DNA from: an uncultured Ruminococcus sp.
GTDB lineage: Bacteria > Bacillota > Clostridia > Lachnospirales > Lachnospiraceae
DNA length: 35,418 bases
Direction of reading: 5' to 3'
Assembly: GCA_900553885.1 (NCBI GenBank)
Contig: USFD01000029.1
Span: 1 to 35,418, forward strand
In this document: in pieces, positions 24,705 through 32,041 of the stretch
Position numbering within the stretch: position 1 is the first letter of the stretch
Layout: each line of letters begins with the position of its first letter
Notes under the pieces: generated by a model
Databases searched by the model: none
Seen by the model: the letters and a program-made list of their open reading frames with translations, nothing else
What the model was told of the DNA's origin: nothing
Made by a program: the position numbers and the translations under genes

Positions 24705-24757
24705 GTTAGTTTTTTCTAACTACTGGCATACTATCATACATTTCCAGATTCTGTCAA
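24705..24757 (-). promoter_or_regulatory. Promoter and first operator of the haem operon
   Basis: Minus strand: TTGACA (24757-24752), 18 bp, TAGTAT (24733-24728). The operator GTTAGTTTTTTCTAAC (24705-24720) covers the expected transcription start. With the second operator 47 bp further down, cooperative or looped repression is possible. The -35 region resembles that of the sortase promoter (TTGACAGAATCTG against TTGACAGATTCTG). Confidence 0.75.
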
Positions 24758-24780
24758 TCAAGGTTATTGTTATAAAATTA

Positions 24781-25587
24781 TCAATTATCATTTTCCCGGA
24801 TCTGAACAGGCCGGGCATCTATACACACTGCATGCACGGCAAACCGGGTACTGTAGCCGCTGCCGGTGCAGGTAGACAGGGTCATTATCTTCTGACTGCT
24901 GTCCGGATGAATTCCTGTTTCTATGAGTGAATTTTCCACCATGCTGTTAATCAGGTTCTGATATTCCATGCCCGGCTCATAGCCGATCTTATATACACTT
25001 CCCCCGTTTGCCGCGTTCTGGCAGGCAAAAATCTGATACCGGTACGCCATGTTCTCCGTGTAAAGCGTAAAATACGGATTTTTCTCCCAGAATGTCTGCT
25101 CCTTATATTTGTCCAGACTGCCGAACATGCTCCCGTCCCTCATATTATGCCCATATATAATTATATAGTGATCCGAAAAATCCGGCTGATTCAGGCCTTC
25201 CAGAAAGATGCTTCCCGCAGTATGTTCCCTTCCGTACAGATCGTGCCTTAAATACTCTGTGTTATCCCCGGAATACAGAACCGGATAATCTATTTCCAGT
25301 TCTTCCGGATTGTCAGACCTCAGCCATGCCACAATATCTGCATTCTTCTTTTTCAGCGCATCGAACCGGACGACCACATCCGTCAGCCACCAGTCTTCCT
25401 TCTGCTCTCCTGCGGGTTCCTCCGGCGCGTCTGTATAACGGTCGCGGAGATCCTCATAGGCTGCGGCAGAGCTCAGATTGTCCAGGCAGTCCGGAAGAAT
25501 CTTCCACAGCGCGGTTCCCGCAAGCGCCAGGCCGCACAACACAAGGCATATCCATTTTTTTGATTTTTTTATTTGTTTTCTGTTCAT
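24781..25587 (-). CDS. srtB: Class B sortase
   Basis: 268 aa: an N-terminal membrane anchor (about 11-30) and a class B sortase fold. The catalytic residues are visible: His147 (IIIYGHNM), Cys240 (LSTCTGSG) and Arg248 (YSTRFAVHAV). Class B sortases fix haem-uptake proteins to the wall in Isd loci. Here the likely substrate is the 757-aa NEAT protein ending SVKTGDTS. No clear Shine-Dalgarno lies before the ATG, where the bases are GCGGGTAATACT, and an operator sits only about 15 bp upstream. The gene has its own promoter, hairpin and operator, separate from but matching the haem operon. Confidence 0.92.
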   Translation of the reverse strand: MNRKQIKKSKKWICLVLCGLALAGTALWKILPDCLDNLSSAAAYEDLRDRYTDAPEEPAGEQKEDWWLTDVVVRFDALKKKNADIVAWLRSDNPEELEIDYPVLYSGDNTEYLRHDLYGREHTAGSIFLEGLNQPDFSDHYIIIYGHNMRDGSMFGSLDKYKEQTFWEKNPYFTLYTENMAYRYQIFACQNAANGGSVYKIGYEPGMEYQNLINSMVENSLIETGIHPDSSQKIMTLSTCTGSGYSTRFAVHAVCIDARPVQIRENDN

Positions 25588-25601
25588 AGTATTACCCGCG
25601 A

Positions 25602-25617
25602 GTTAGTTTTTGCTAAC
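25602..25617. promoter_or_regulatory. GTTAG-N6-CTAAC operator of the sortase gene
   Basis: GTTAGTTTTTGCTAAC on the plus strand, 15 bp before the sortase start and about 35-50 bp downstream of the expected transcription start. The minus-strand extended form is GGTTAG-N6-CTAACT. Confidence 0.8.
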
Positions 25618-25623
25618 CTTCGA

Positions 25624-25651
25624 TCAAAAAAGAAGCCGTGATCACACGGCT
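25624..25651 (-). terminator. Hairpin with T run between sortase promoter and gene
   Basis: On the minus strand AGCCGTG/CACGGCT (25651-25645 with 25640-25634, 4-nt loop) is followed by TCTTTTTT. It is a standard intrinsic terminator for the LysR gene upstream (stop at 25710). It also lies at the very beginning of the RNA that would start from the sortase promoter, so it could act as an attenuator or a stabilising 5' hairpin. Confidence 0.65.
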
Positions 25652-25657
25652 GTAATA

Positions 25658-25687
25658 ATAATATGAATAATTTACAGAATCTGTCAA
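25658..25687 (-). promoter_or_regulatory. Sortase promoter
   Basis: Minus strand: TTGACA (25687-25682), 18 bp, TATTAT (25663-25658). Spacing and the -35 flank match the haem-operon promoter at 24728-24757. Confidence 0.65.
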
Positions 25688-25709
25688 TCAGATCTTTTAT
25701 AATTGAGAA

Positions 25710-26633
25710 TTATTCCCGGATATCCAGATACCGCTTCAGCGCATCCAGATACATCTCTCCCATTTTGCTGAGGATCGTATTTTTCCTGACAATGTAGCCG
25801 ATCTCCATAACGCTGTTGTGGTTTTCCTCGTCGTCCTGAAAGGGAACCGCCGCAAACTCATTGCCGTTCAGTTCTTCGCAGATAATGCCGGAGCAGAGCG
25901 TATATCCGTTCAGGCCCACCATCAGATTCAGCATGGTCGCCCTGTCATTTGCGCGGATAATCCTTGGATACTCATTTGTGGCGAGGATCTCCTCCGCAAG
26001 ATAAAAAGAGCTGTTGTCTCCCTGTTCAAACGCCAGGCACGGATATTCCTCCAGCTGCCGGAAGCAGATGGACGGCTCGGAAGCCAGAGGATGGTTTTTC
26101 CACAGATATACATATGCCTTGCAGTCAATCAGGCGGTGAAATTCCAGCCCTGCCGGACGCAGCAGCCTTTCCAGACTCTTTCTGTTAAATTCACTGAGGT
26201 AAAGGATTCCGATCTCACTTTTCATTGTGCTCACATCCTGAATCACCTCCGCAGTCTTCGTCTCCCTCAGAGCGAACTCGTATTTTGACATATCAAACTG
26301 CTTTGCCATATCCACAAACGCTTTCACCGCAAAGGAGTAATGCTGGGTGGATACACCGAACTTTTTCTTCAGCGAGCCGTTTTTCCCGTATTTCTCCAGA
26401 ATCGTCTCATACTGTCCGTAAAGCTGTCTGGCATACAGAAGGAATTCCGCACCGTCATTGGTCAGAGTCACGCCTCTGCCGCTGCGGTGAAACAGCGTAA
26501 TCCCCAGCTCTTTTTCCAGCTCCCGGACGGCACTGGTCAGGGACGGCTGAGATACATACAGCTGCCCGGCGGCCTTGTTGATTGATTTTGTCTCTGCAAT
26601 TGTAATAATATAATTCAGCTGGGTTAATGTCAT
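25710..26633 (-). CDS. LysR-family transcriptional regulator
   Basis: 307 aa. The N-terminal helix-turn-helix is typical (LTQLNYIITIAETKSINKA, then YVSQPSLTSAVRELEKELG), followed by a LysR effector domain. The start has AGGAG at 9 nt. Its neighbours, sortase on one side and the beta-glucoside operon on the other, have their own clear control signals, so its target is not evident from position. It reads toward the sortase gene but ends in a terminator. Confidence 0.92.
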   Translation of the reverse strand: MTLTQLNYIITIAETKSINKAAGQLYVSQPSLTSAVRELEKELGITLFHRSGRGVTLTNDGAEFLLYARQLYGQYETILEKYGKNGSLKKKFGVSTQHYSFAVKAFVDMAKQFDMSKYEFALRETKTAEVIQDVSTMKSEIGILYLSEFNRKSLERLLRPAGLEFHRLIDCKAYVYLWKNHPLASEPSICFRQLEEYPCLAFEQGDNSSFYLAEEILATNEYPRIIRANDRATMLNLMVGLNGYTLCSGIICEELNGNEFAAVPFQDDEENHNSVMEIGYIVRKNTILSKMGEMYLDALKRYLDIRE

Positions 26634-26729
26634 ATCCGGATACTCCTGTCTGTCATCGTTTCCTGTCTGGATTTCTCCTCGTTTACCAGCTCATTATACA
26701 GCAGGATCTGAATTGACGCCAGTATTCTG

Positions 26730-28205
26730 TCAGGACTGTTCTGTATCTTCCTCTTCAAAAAGCGATTTTCCGTTTGTCTCAATCACATTCCGGTACCAGT
26801 AAAAACTGTCCTTTTTATAACGGTTCAGAGTGCCGCCTTCCTCTTCTTCCCGGTCCACATAAACAAAACCATATCTCTTCTGATATCCGTTCAGCCAGCT
26901 TAACAGATCTGTAAAAGACCAGGTACAGTAGGCAAGCACACGGCATCCCTCTTCGATCGCATCGCCCAGCGCTTTCAGATGTTCTTTCAGATAGCAGATT
27001 CTGTATTCATCATGGATACGGTTCTCATCCGTCTTCTTATCAAAAGCACCCAGTCCGTTTTCCGAGATAATGACAGGAAGCGCATAGCGGCTGGTAATCT
27101 CCCGGCAGCAGAACTGAAGACCAGAGGGATCGATGCTCCAGTCCCAGTCGGTTGTCATCAGATATGGATTCGCAGGATTCTTATAGATTCCCTGGATGCC
27201 GACTTCCTGGGCAGAGCCTTTGACCCCGCTTGTATTCATTGTGCCGTAGGGCGTTACGCCGTCCATAGGATTGTACTCGCACACACAGCTCTGATAGTAA
27301 TTTACTCCCATAAATGTAATCTGAGCCGCCGCCTTTCTTAAGATTTCTTCATCTCCTTCTGCGATTTCCGGCGCAATTCCTTTTTTCTTTAAATAAGTCA
27401 TTGCCGCCACAGGATAGCGGCCGTATGCATAGACGTCCATCCACCAGTAGTTCTTCAGATCATCATAATTCGCTTTCGCCATTGCGTTAATGGGTCTGCA
27501 GTCAAGCGCATAGGAAGGTGTATAGGCAAAGCTTGCCCCTATATTTCCCGTACCGCCCATTTCCCGGTAGGCGAGAACTGCTTTTGCATGTGCCATAAAA
27601 GCGTGATGATTCACCTGATAAAAGGTCTTCTGATCATCAAATTTCCCCGGCGGGTGCTGCGCGGTCAGCCAGCCCAGGGAGGTGAAAATATTCTGCTCGT
27701 TCAGCGTAATCCAGTATTTCACCTTACTCCCGAATCTTGCAAACAGAGTTTTTGCGTAATTTACATAATCGTCAATAATCTTCCGGCTTTCCCAGCCCTG
27801 ATATTCGTCGACAAGAGCCTGCGGCAGGTCCCAGTGATAAATCGTCACCATCGGCTCAATTCCGTATTTCAGACACTCATCAATGATATTCTCATAAAAT
27901 GCAATGCCCTCTTCATTTACTTTTCCTGTGCCTTCCGGATAAATTCTGGCCCATGAAACGGAAAAACGATAGGTTTTCAGTCCCATTTCCGCCATCAGGG
28001 CAATGTCTTCTTTATATCTGTGGTAATGATCCACAGCTACGTCTCCTGTTGTTCCTTTATAGGTTTTCCCCGGGATACGCACAAATGCATCCCAGTTTGT
28101 CATACCTTTTCCGCCTTCCTGCCAGCCGCCTTCAATCTGATACGCTGCCGACGCGCTTCCCCAGAGAAATCCTTCCGGAAATCCCTTTGCTTTCATCTGT
28201 TCCAT
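26730..28205 (-). CDS. 6-phospho-beta-glucosidase, GH1
   Basis: 491 aa, cytosolic glycoside hydrolase family 1. The acid/base Glu170 is in WITLNEQN and the nucleophile Glu382 in IISENGLGAFD. The N-terminal FLWGSASAAYQIEGGW is the family signature, and SWLNGYQKRYGFVYVD holds the Ser, Lys and Tyr that bind the 6-phosphate. It cleaves phosphorylated beta-glucosides (cellobiose, salicin or arbutin type) delivered by the PTS encoded just upstream. The start has GGAGG at 6 nt. It is the third gene of the licT-PTS-GH1 operon. Confidence 0.94.
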   Translation of the reverse strand: MEQMKAKGFPEGFLWGSASAAYQIEGGWQEGGKGMTNWDAFVRIPGKTYKGTTGDVAVDHYHRYKEDIALMAEMGLKTYRFSVSWARIYPEGTGKVNEEGIAFYENIIDECLKYGIEPMVTIYHWDLPQALVDEYQGWESRKIIDDYVNYAKTLFARFGSKVKYWITLNEQNIFTSLGWLTAQHPPGKFDDQKTFYQVNHHAFMAHAKAVLAYREMGGTGNIGASFAYTPSYALDCRPINAMAKANYDDLKNYWWMDVYAYGRYPVAAMTYLKKKGIAPEIAEGDEEILRKAAAQITFMGVNYYQSCVCEYNPMDGVTPYGTMNTSGVKGSAQEVGIQGIYKNPANPYLMTTDWDWSIDPSGLQFCCREITSRYALPVIISENGLGAFDKKTDENRIHDEYRICYLKEHLKALGDAIEEGCRVLAYCTWSFTDLLSWLNGYQKRYGFVYVDREEEEGGTLNRYKKDSFYWYRNVIETNGKSLFEEEDTEQS

Positions 28206-28230
28206 CCTGTTCCTCCATTTTCTTTCTGTG

Positions 28231-30132
28231 TTATCTGATCACTAAAATCTCATCCAGCTCTTTTACCGGTCCCGACGCAGCGGCCGCGACATCAGCAAAA
28301 GCATCCGTATTGGAAACAATAATCGGAGTCGTAATATCGTAACCGGCTTTTACAATTTCATCTTTATCAAATTCCAGAATTACTTCTCCTTTTTTCACTT
28401 TGTCTCCTGAGGCCTTTTTCGGGTGGAAATATTTTCCTTCCAGATTAACCGTATCCATTCCTACATGGATCAGAAGTTCCACTCCGTTTTCACCTGTCAG
28501 TCCTGCTGCATGTCCGGTTTCAAACATTACATCGATTTTCCCGTCAAACGGCGCTACTACTTCTCCTTTTTCCGGGATGACCGCTGTTCCTTTTCCCAGA
28601 ATTCCCTGTGAAAATGTAGCGTCTTTAACCTGTTCCAGCGGGATGCACTCTCCCTGCACAGGACTGAAAATATGGATTTCCTGTCCTTCCGGAAGCAGTT
28701 CTGCGGCAGGTGTCTCCTCCGCTTCAGAGATAAGCTCTTCCTCTTCGTCTTCATCCACAATATCTTCAAATCCGATCAGCATTGTGGCAATAAACGTAAC
28801 TACAACTGTAAGAAGAATCGTAAGCGCCGCAATCAGCAGGCTGACAGCTCTGTCTTCTTCTACATACTGCACGATAGTAACAATAGCCGGGGTGGCAATT
28901 CCAAAACATTTCATCTGGAAAAATCCTCCGAAAAGACCTCCCACAGCCGCTCCGATGCAGGTGCCAAGCATGGGGCGCTTCAGGCGGAGTGTAACACCAT
29001 ACAGAGCAGGCTCGGTAATGCCCGCGAATAATGCGGAAAATGCAGATGAACCGGCTACCTGTTTGAAATCTTTGTTTTTACTTTTAATAGATACTGCCAG
29101 TGCCGCCGCGCCCTGTGCCATATTGGAACACAGCTCTCCGATACAGATAAAATTCTCATATCCTGTTGTGGCAATCATGCCAAGCTTAATCGGCGTAAAT
29201 GCGTGATGCATACCGGCCATAACAACAAAGGGATAAATACCTGCCACAATTCCGATTGCCAGGAACCCGAGTTTATCATGAACAAAATAAACCACATCTG
29301 AGAGAACATTTCCGCAGATCGCTCCAAGGGGTCCTAATACAATCAGGGCAATCGGCGCTTCAATCAGCACAACGAGCATTGGCTTTAAAAAGTTTTTTGT
29401 CACTACCGGCGTAATTTTATCCACCAGCTTTTCTACATACTGCAGGGACCATACAGCCAGAATGATCGGTATAACCGAATAAGCATATGAGGCATAGGTA
29501 ACCGGAATATATCCCAGGAATTTCACCACTTCTTCCGCTTCATGAGCCCCGTCCATAAGAGAAATAAAATTCGGATGAAGCATGATCAAAGCAATACTTG
29601 CCGCATAGTACATATTTGTCCCGAATTTCTTCGATGCGGAGATGGCAATCAACACAGGCATGAAGAAGAAGGCTCCGTCGCCCATGACACTGAGGAGGCT
29701 GTATGTATACCCCTCTGTATCCAGCACGCCGATCATCGGAAGCAGTGTCAGCAGCACTTTGATCATGGCTGCTCCGATAATCGCCGGAATAACCGGCGCC
29801 ATAATACCGGAAATCGTATCCATCAGCATAGAAAGAATATTTTTCTTCTCTTTCTTTTCCGGCAGTTTCTTCGGAGCCTCATTTGAGAAATTTCCCAGTT
29901 TGTTCAGCTCTGCAAAAACATTAGCCACATCATTTCCAATAATGATCTGATACTGTCCGGCCTTTTTCATAACGCCCATAACGCCTTTTGTCTTTTTGAC
30001 CGCCTCATCATCTACGATTGACTCATCTTTCAGGGTAAATCTCAGTCTCGTCATACAGTGCACCAGACTTACTACATTTTCTTTGCCTCCTACACGCTGC
30101 AGGATTTTCTTTGCAACACTCTCGTAATCCAT
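28231..30132 (-). CDS. Beta-glucoside PTS transporter, EIIBCA
   Basis: 633 aa, a single-chain PTS permease. The EIIB domain carries phospho-Cys26 (LVHCMTRLRF). The membrane EIIC domain (about 100-455) contains PVIPAIIGAAMIKV and GMHHAFTPI. The C-terminal EIIA domain (about 475-633) has ETGHAAGL and the phospho-His near 556 in LLIHVGMDTV. It imports and phosphorylates beta-glucosides. MDYESVAKK at 30132 with AGAGGTG (6 nt) is the start; an upstream in-frame codon is rejected. It lies behind a RAT/terminator switch and is followed after 25 bp by the hydrolase. Confidence 0.94.
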   Translation of the reverse strand: MDYESVAKKILQRVGGKENVVSLVHCMTRLRFTLKDESIVDDEAVKKTKGVMGVMKKAGQYQIIIGNDVANVFAELNKLGNFSNEAPKKLPEKKEKKNILSMLMDTISGIMAPVIPAIIGAAMIKVLLTLLPMIGVLDTEGYTYSLLSVMGDGAFFFMPVLIAISASKKFGTNMYYAASIALIMLHPNFISLMDGAHEAEEVVKFLGYIPVTYASYAYSVIPIILAVWSLQYVEKLVDKITPVVTKNFLKPMLVVLIEAPIALIVLGPLGAICGNVLSDVVYFVHDKLGFLAIGIVAGIYPFVVMAGMHHAFTPIKLGMIATTGYENFICIGELCSNMAQGAAALAVSIKSKNKDFKQVAGSSAFSALFAGITEPALYGVTLRLKRPMLGTCIGAAVGGLFGGFFQMKCFGIATPAIVTIVQYVEEDRAVSLLIAALTILLTVVVTFIATMLIGFEDIVDEDEEEELISEAEETPAAELLPEGQEIHIFSPVQGECIPLEQVKDATFSQGILGKGTAVIPEKGEVVAPFDGKIDVMFETGHAAGLTGENGVELLIHVGMDTVNLEGKYFHPKKASGDKVKKGEVILEFDKDEIVKAGYDITTPIIVSNTDAFADVAAAASGPVKELDEILVIR

Positions 30133-30198
30133 GATTTCACCTCTCAAAATATTTTTTATATATTTATATATTTTTCCCCGGATTTTCCCGGAAATACA

Positions 30199-30257
30199 AA
30201 GACCTGATCACAGAGAGCGCATCTTCCCGGGATATGCGCCCTCCGCGATCAGGTCTT
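30199..30257 (-). terminator. LicT-controlled terminator before the PTS gene
   Basis: On the minus strand the arms at 30257-30247 and 30210-30199 (AAGACCTGATC with GATCAGGTCTT) form a long interrupted stem, with inner pairs GGCGCAT/ATGCGC. Its first arm overlaps the last bases of the RAT at 30251-30281, so the two structures exclude each other. The T run that follows is modest. Confidence 0.7.
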
Positions 30258-30281
30258 GCTTAACTGAATAATAACAAACCT
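30251..30281 (-). promoter_or_regulatory. Ribonucleic antiterminator (RAT) before the PTS gene
   Basis: The 31-nt minus-strand sequence runs from AGGTTTGTTATT to AAGCAAGACCT, close to the known LicT/BglG target (GGxTTGTTACTG ... GGCAxxACC). It begins just after the licT stop. Active LicT binding here would prevent the overlapping terminator and let transcription enter the PTS gene. Confidence 0.8.
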
Positions 30282-30286
30282 GCGGA

Positions 30287-31126
30287 CTAGCTCTGCTGTT
30301 CGTCCAGTATTCTTTTTATGTGTATTAACAGATACAGTTCTTCATCAATACTTAATTTATATCCGTACTGCTTCCTGATAAACTGATCAACTTTTTCCAC
30401 ACCGGTGTATGCCCGCCTGTTCTGGGCCACCATTGCCCGGTAAATCTCTTCCATGCTGTCCTGATAAACTTCCCCGTCCATAACCCTGGCGGAGAAAAAT
30501 TTCAAATGCGTCAGAAATCTCTGGTATGATACCGAATCCTCATTAAATTCTATCTTAAAATGCATTTTGACAATCTTGATGATAGCATTCATCAGCCCGG
30601 TAATCTTCTGCACATCCGACACTTCATTTGTCTCAAACTCGGAAGAAATAATATGCATGGCAATAAAGGCGGCTTCATCATCTCCGAGATCAATCCCTGT
30701 CATATTTTCTATCCATCCGATCGCCTTCTGTCCCAGTTTGTATTCCTGGGGATAAAACTTTCTGATCTCATGACGCATCATGTTTTTCAGACTGATTCCG
30801 CTCTGGTATCGTTCCACAGCAGAATTAATATGGTCGGTCAGGGTTACATAAAGCGCATCCCGGATCTTCAGACCGGCTTCCCGGGCAGATGCCACAACTT
30901 TTCCGGCAATTTCCAGATATTTTTCCGAAATTTCTCTTACCACTTCCTGCAGCCGGTAATTATCTTCCCTGCTTTTCAGACAGTATATTTTTTCCACAAG
31001 GGATTTATTAAGTTCCTCTCCCTTTTTCTTTTTAAATCCGATTCCTGCCCCGGTAATAATAATTTCCTGCCCATGCGGATCCGTCGATACCACTGCATTT
31101 GTATTCAGAACTCTGAGAATTTTCAC
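30287..31126 (-). CDS. licT: LicT/BglG-family PRD antiterminator
   Basis: 279 aa: an RNA-binding CAT domain (1-55; KILRVLNTNAVVSTD, GAGIGFKKKKGE) and two PTS regulation domains. PRD1 has LTDHINSAVERY and PRD2 HLKFFSARV; further conserved histidines are in AMHIISSEF and LLIHIKRI. It stabilises RAT hairpins when the sugar is present and the PTS does not phosphorylate it negatively. I place the start at the GTG at 31126 (GGAGG at 9 nt), since this gives the normal family length and the correct beginning; the open frame before it (MQKSRTEFHCL) lies in the leader hairpin region. Two RATs flank it, one controlling its own gene. Confidence 0.93.
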   Translation of the reverse strand: MKILRVLNTNAVVSTDPHGQEIIITGAGIGFKKKKGEELNKSLVEKIYCLKSREDNYRLQEVVREISEKYLEIAGKVVASAREAGLKIRDALYVTLTDHINSAVERYQSGISLKNMMRHEIRKFYPQEYKLGQKAIGWIENMTGIDLGDDEAAFIAMHIISSEFETNEVSDVQKITGLMNAIIKIVKMHFKIEFNEDSVSYQRFLTHLKFFSARVMDGEVYQDSMEEIYRAMVAQNRRAYTGVEKVDQFIRKQYGYKLSIDEELYLLIHIKRILDEQQS

Positions 31127-31175
31127 CTGCTCCTGCCTCCCCGGTAAGCAATGGAATTCAGTACGGCTTTTCTGC

Positions 31176-31223
31176 AAAATAAAAAACTGTCTACAATACC
31201 CTCCATTCAGTATTATAAACAGT
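31176..31223 (-). terminator. LicT-controlled terminator before licT
   Basis: A 14-bp stem (minus strand 31223-31210 with 31199-31186; ACTGTTTATAATAC with GTATTGTAGACAGT, including two G-U pairs) is followed by TTTTTTATTTT. The first arm overlaps the end of the RAT at 31221-31251. Confidence 0.8.
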
Positions 31224-31251
31224 CTTGCTTACCCTTACGTAATAACAAACT
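31221..31251 (-). promoter_or_regulatory. Ribonucleic antiterminator (RAT) before licT
   Basis: 31 nt, minus strand AGTTTGTTATTACG to AAGCAAGACT. It shares the TTTGTTATT and TAAGCAAGAC blocks with the RAT at 30251-30281. It provides positive autoregulation of licT. Confidence 0.78.
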
Positions 31252-31265
31252 TGATTTACGTATAC

Positions 31266-31294
31266 ATACTACCAGTTCACATTTCATTTGTCTA
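31266..31294 (-). promoter_or_regulatory. Candidate promoter of the licT operon
   Basis: Minus strand: TAGACA (31294-31289), 17 bp, TAGTAT (31271-31266), just upstream of the first RAT. No clear catabolite-repression site was seen nearby. Confidence 0.45.
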
Positions 31295-31357
31295 CTGTAA
31301 ATTTGTTTTTCATCATAAATAATAATTTCATCCTCTCTTTTTTGTGCAAAATTACCT

Positions 31358-31386
31358 TTGAAAAATTCTGCAGATCTGTCTATGAT
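31358..31386 (+). promoter_or_regulatory. Promoter of the DUF2798 gene
   Basis: TTGAAA (31358-31363), 17 bp, TATGAT (31381-31386). It is followed directly by the leader hairpin. Confidence 0.6.
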
Positions 31387-31396
31387 TATATTCTGT

Positions 31397-31445
31397 AACG
31401 TGTAGCATTCACTGCGTAAATCCAGTTGAACGCTGCACGTTTTTT
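31397..31445 (+). terminator. Leader attenuator before the DUF2798 gene
   Basis: AACGTGTAGC (31397-31406) pairs with GCTGCACGTT (31432-31441), with an inner TTCACTG/CAGTTGAA helix, and is followed by TTTTT. This is an intrinsic terminator inside the 5' leader, between promoter and ribosome binding site, which points to attenuation by an unidentified factor. Confidence 0.6.
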
Positions 31446-31469
31446 GTATTGTCTGAAAGGAGAAAATCA

Positions 31470-31967
31470 ATGCCAAAAAACAAAACACAGGGAATTATTT
31501 TGGGAATTATCATGTCCTACGCCATGGCGTTCGGCATGGAAATCTATAATACCGCAATTAACCACGGATATCATCTTGCCGGGGGCGGCTTCAGCAGCAT
31601 GACAAATGTTGTTTTTCTGGACGCGCTGAAAGAAATGACTTTCATGGGACTGTTTGTCATTCTTTTTTCCAATCTCTGGGGCAACCGCCTTGGAGCCGCT
31701 TTCGCTGCAAAGCACTGTGATCCGGAAAAAGACAATCCTTACATATGCCGTCTTCTGCGTCAGGCAGGAACCATTGCTGTTATGTGTCCGACCATGAGTA
31801 TGGTAGCGACGATTTTATTCAATATAATAATGGCAGGCATGCCGGTAAGCCGGCTGCCTGCCATCTGGGCAGGGACAGTTCTGAAAAACTTCCCCATGGC
31901 GTTCTTCTGGAATATGTTTGCCGCAGCTCCTTTTACACACTGGATCTGCGGAAAAATATTCCGCTGA
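31470..31967 (+). CDS. DUF2798 membrane protein
   Basis: 165 aa with four hydrophobic segments (GIILGIIMSYAMAFGMEIYN, MTFMGLFVILFSNLWGNRLG, VMCPTMSMVATILFNIIMAG, FFWNMFAAAPFTHWI), in the double-repeat pattern of DUF2798 proteins. The function is unknown. The ATG at 31470 has AAAGGAG well spaced, whereas the open frame starts earlier at a TTG in the leader. A strong terminator follows. It stands alone on the plus strand between two minus-strand operons. Confidence 0.85.
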   Translation: MPKNKTQGIILGIIMSYAMAFGMEIYNTAINHGYHLAGGGFSSMTNVVFLDALKEMTFMGLFVILFSNLWGNRLGAAFAAKHCDPEKDNPYICRLLRQAGTIAVMCPTMSMVATILFNIIMAGMPVSRLPAIWAGTVLKNFPMAFFWNMFAAAPFTHWICGKIFR

Positions 31968-31980
31968 ACATGATTCTTCC

Positions 31981-32017
31981 GCTCCGGCAGATCTTCTGTC
32001 GGAGCCTTTTATCTTTT
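31981..32017 (+). terminator. Terminator of the DUF2798 gene
   Basis: CTCCGGCAGA (31982-31991) pairs with TCTGTCGGAG (31995-32004) with one G-U pair, and a T-rich run (CTTTTATCTTTTT) follows. Confidence 0.8.
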
Positions 32018-32041
32018 TAACGGCTCTCTGAATTCTTTCTC

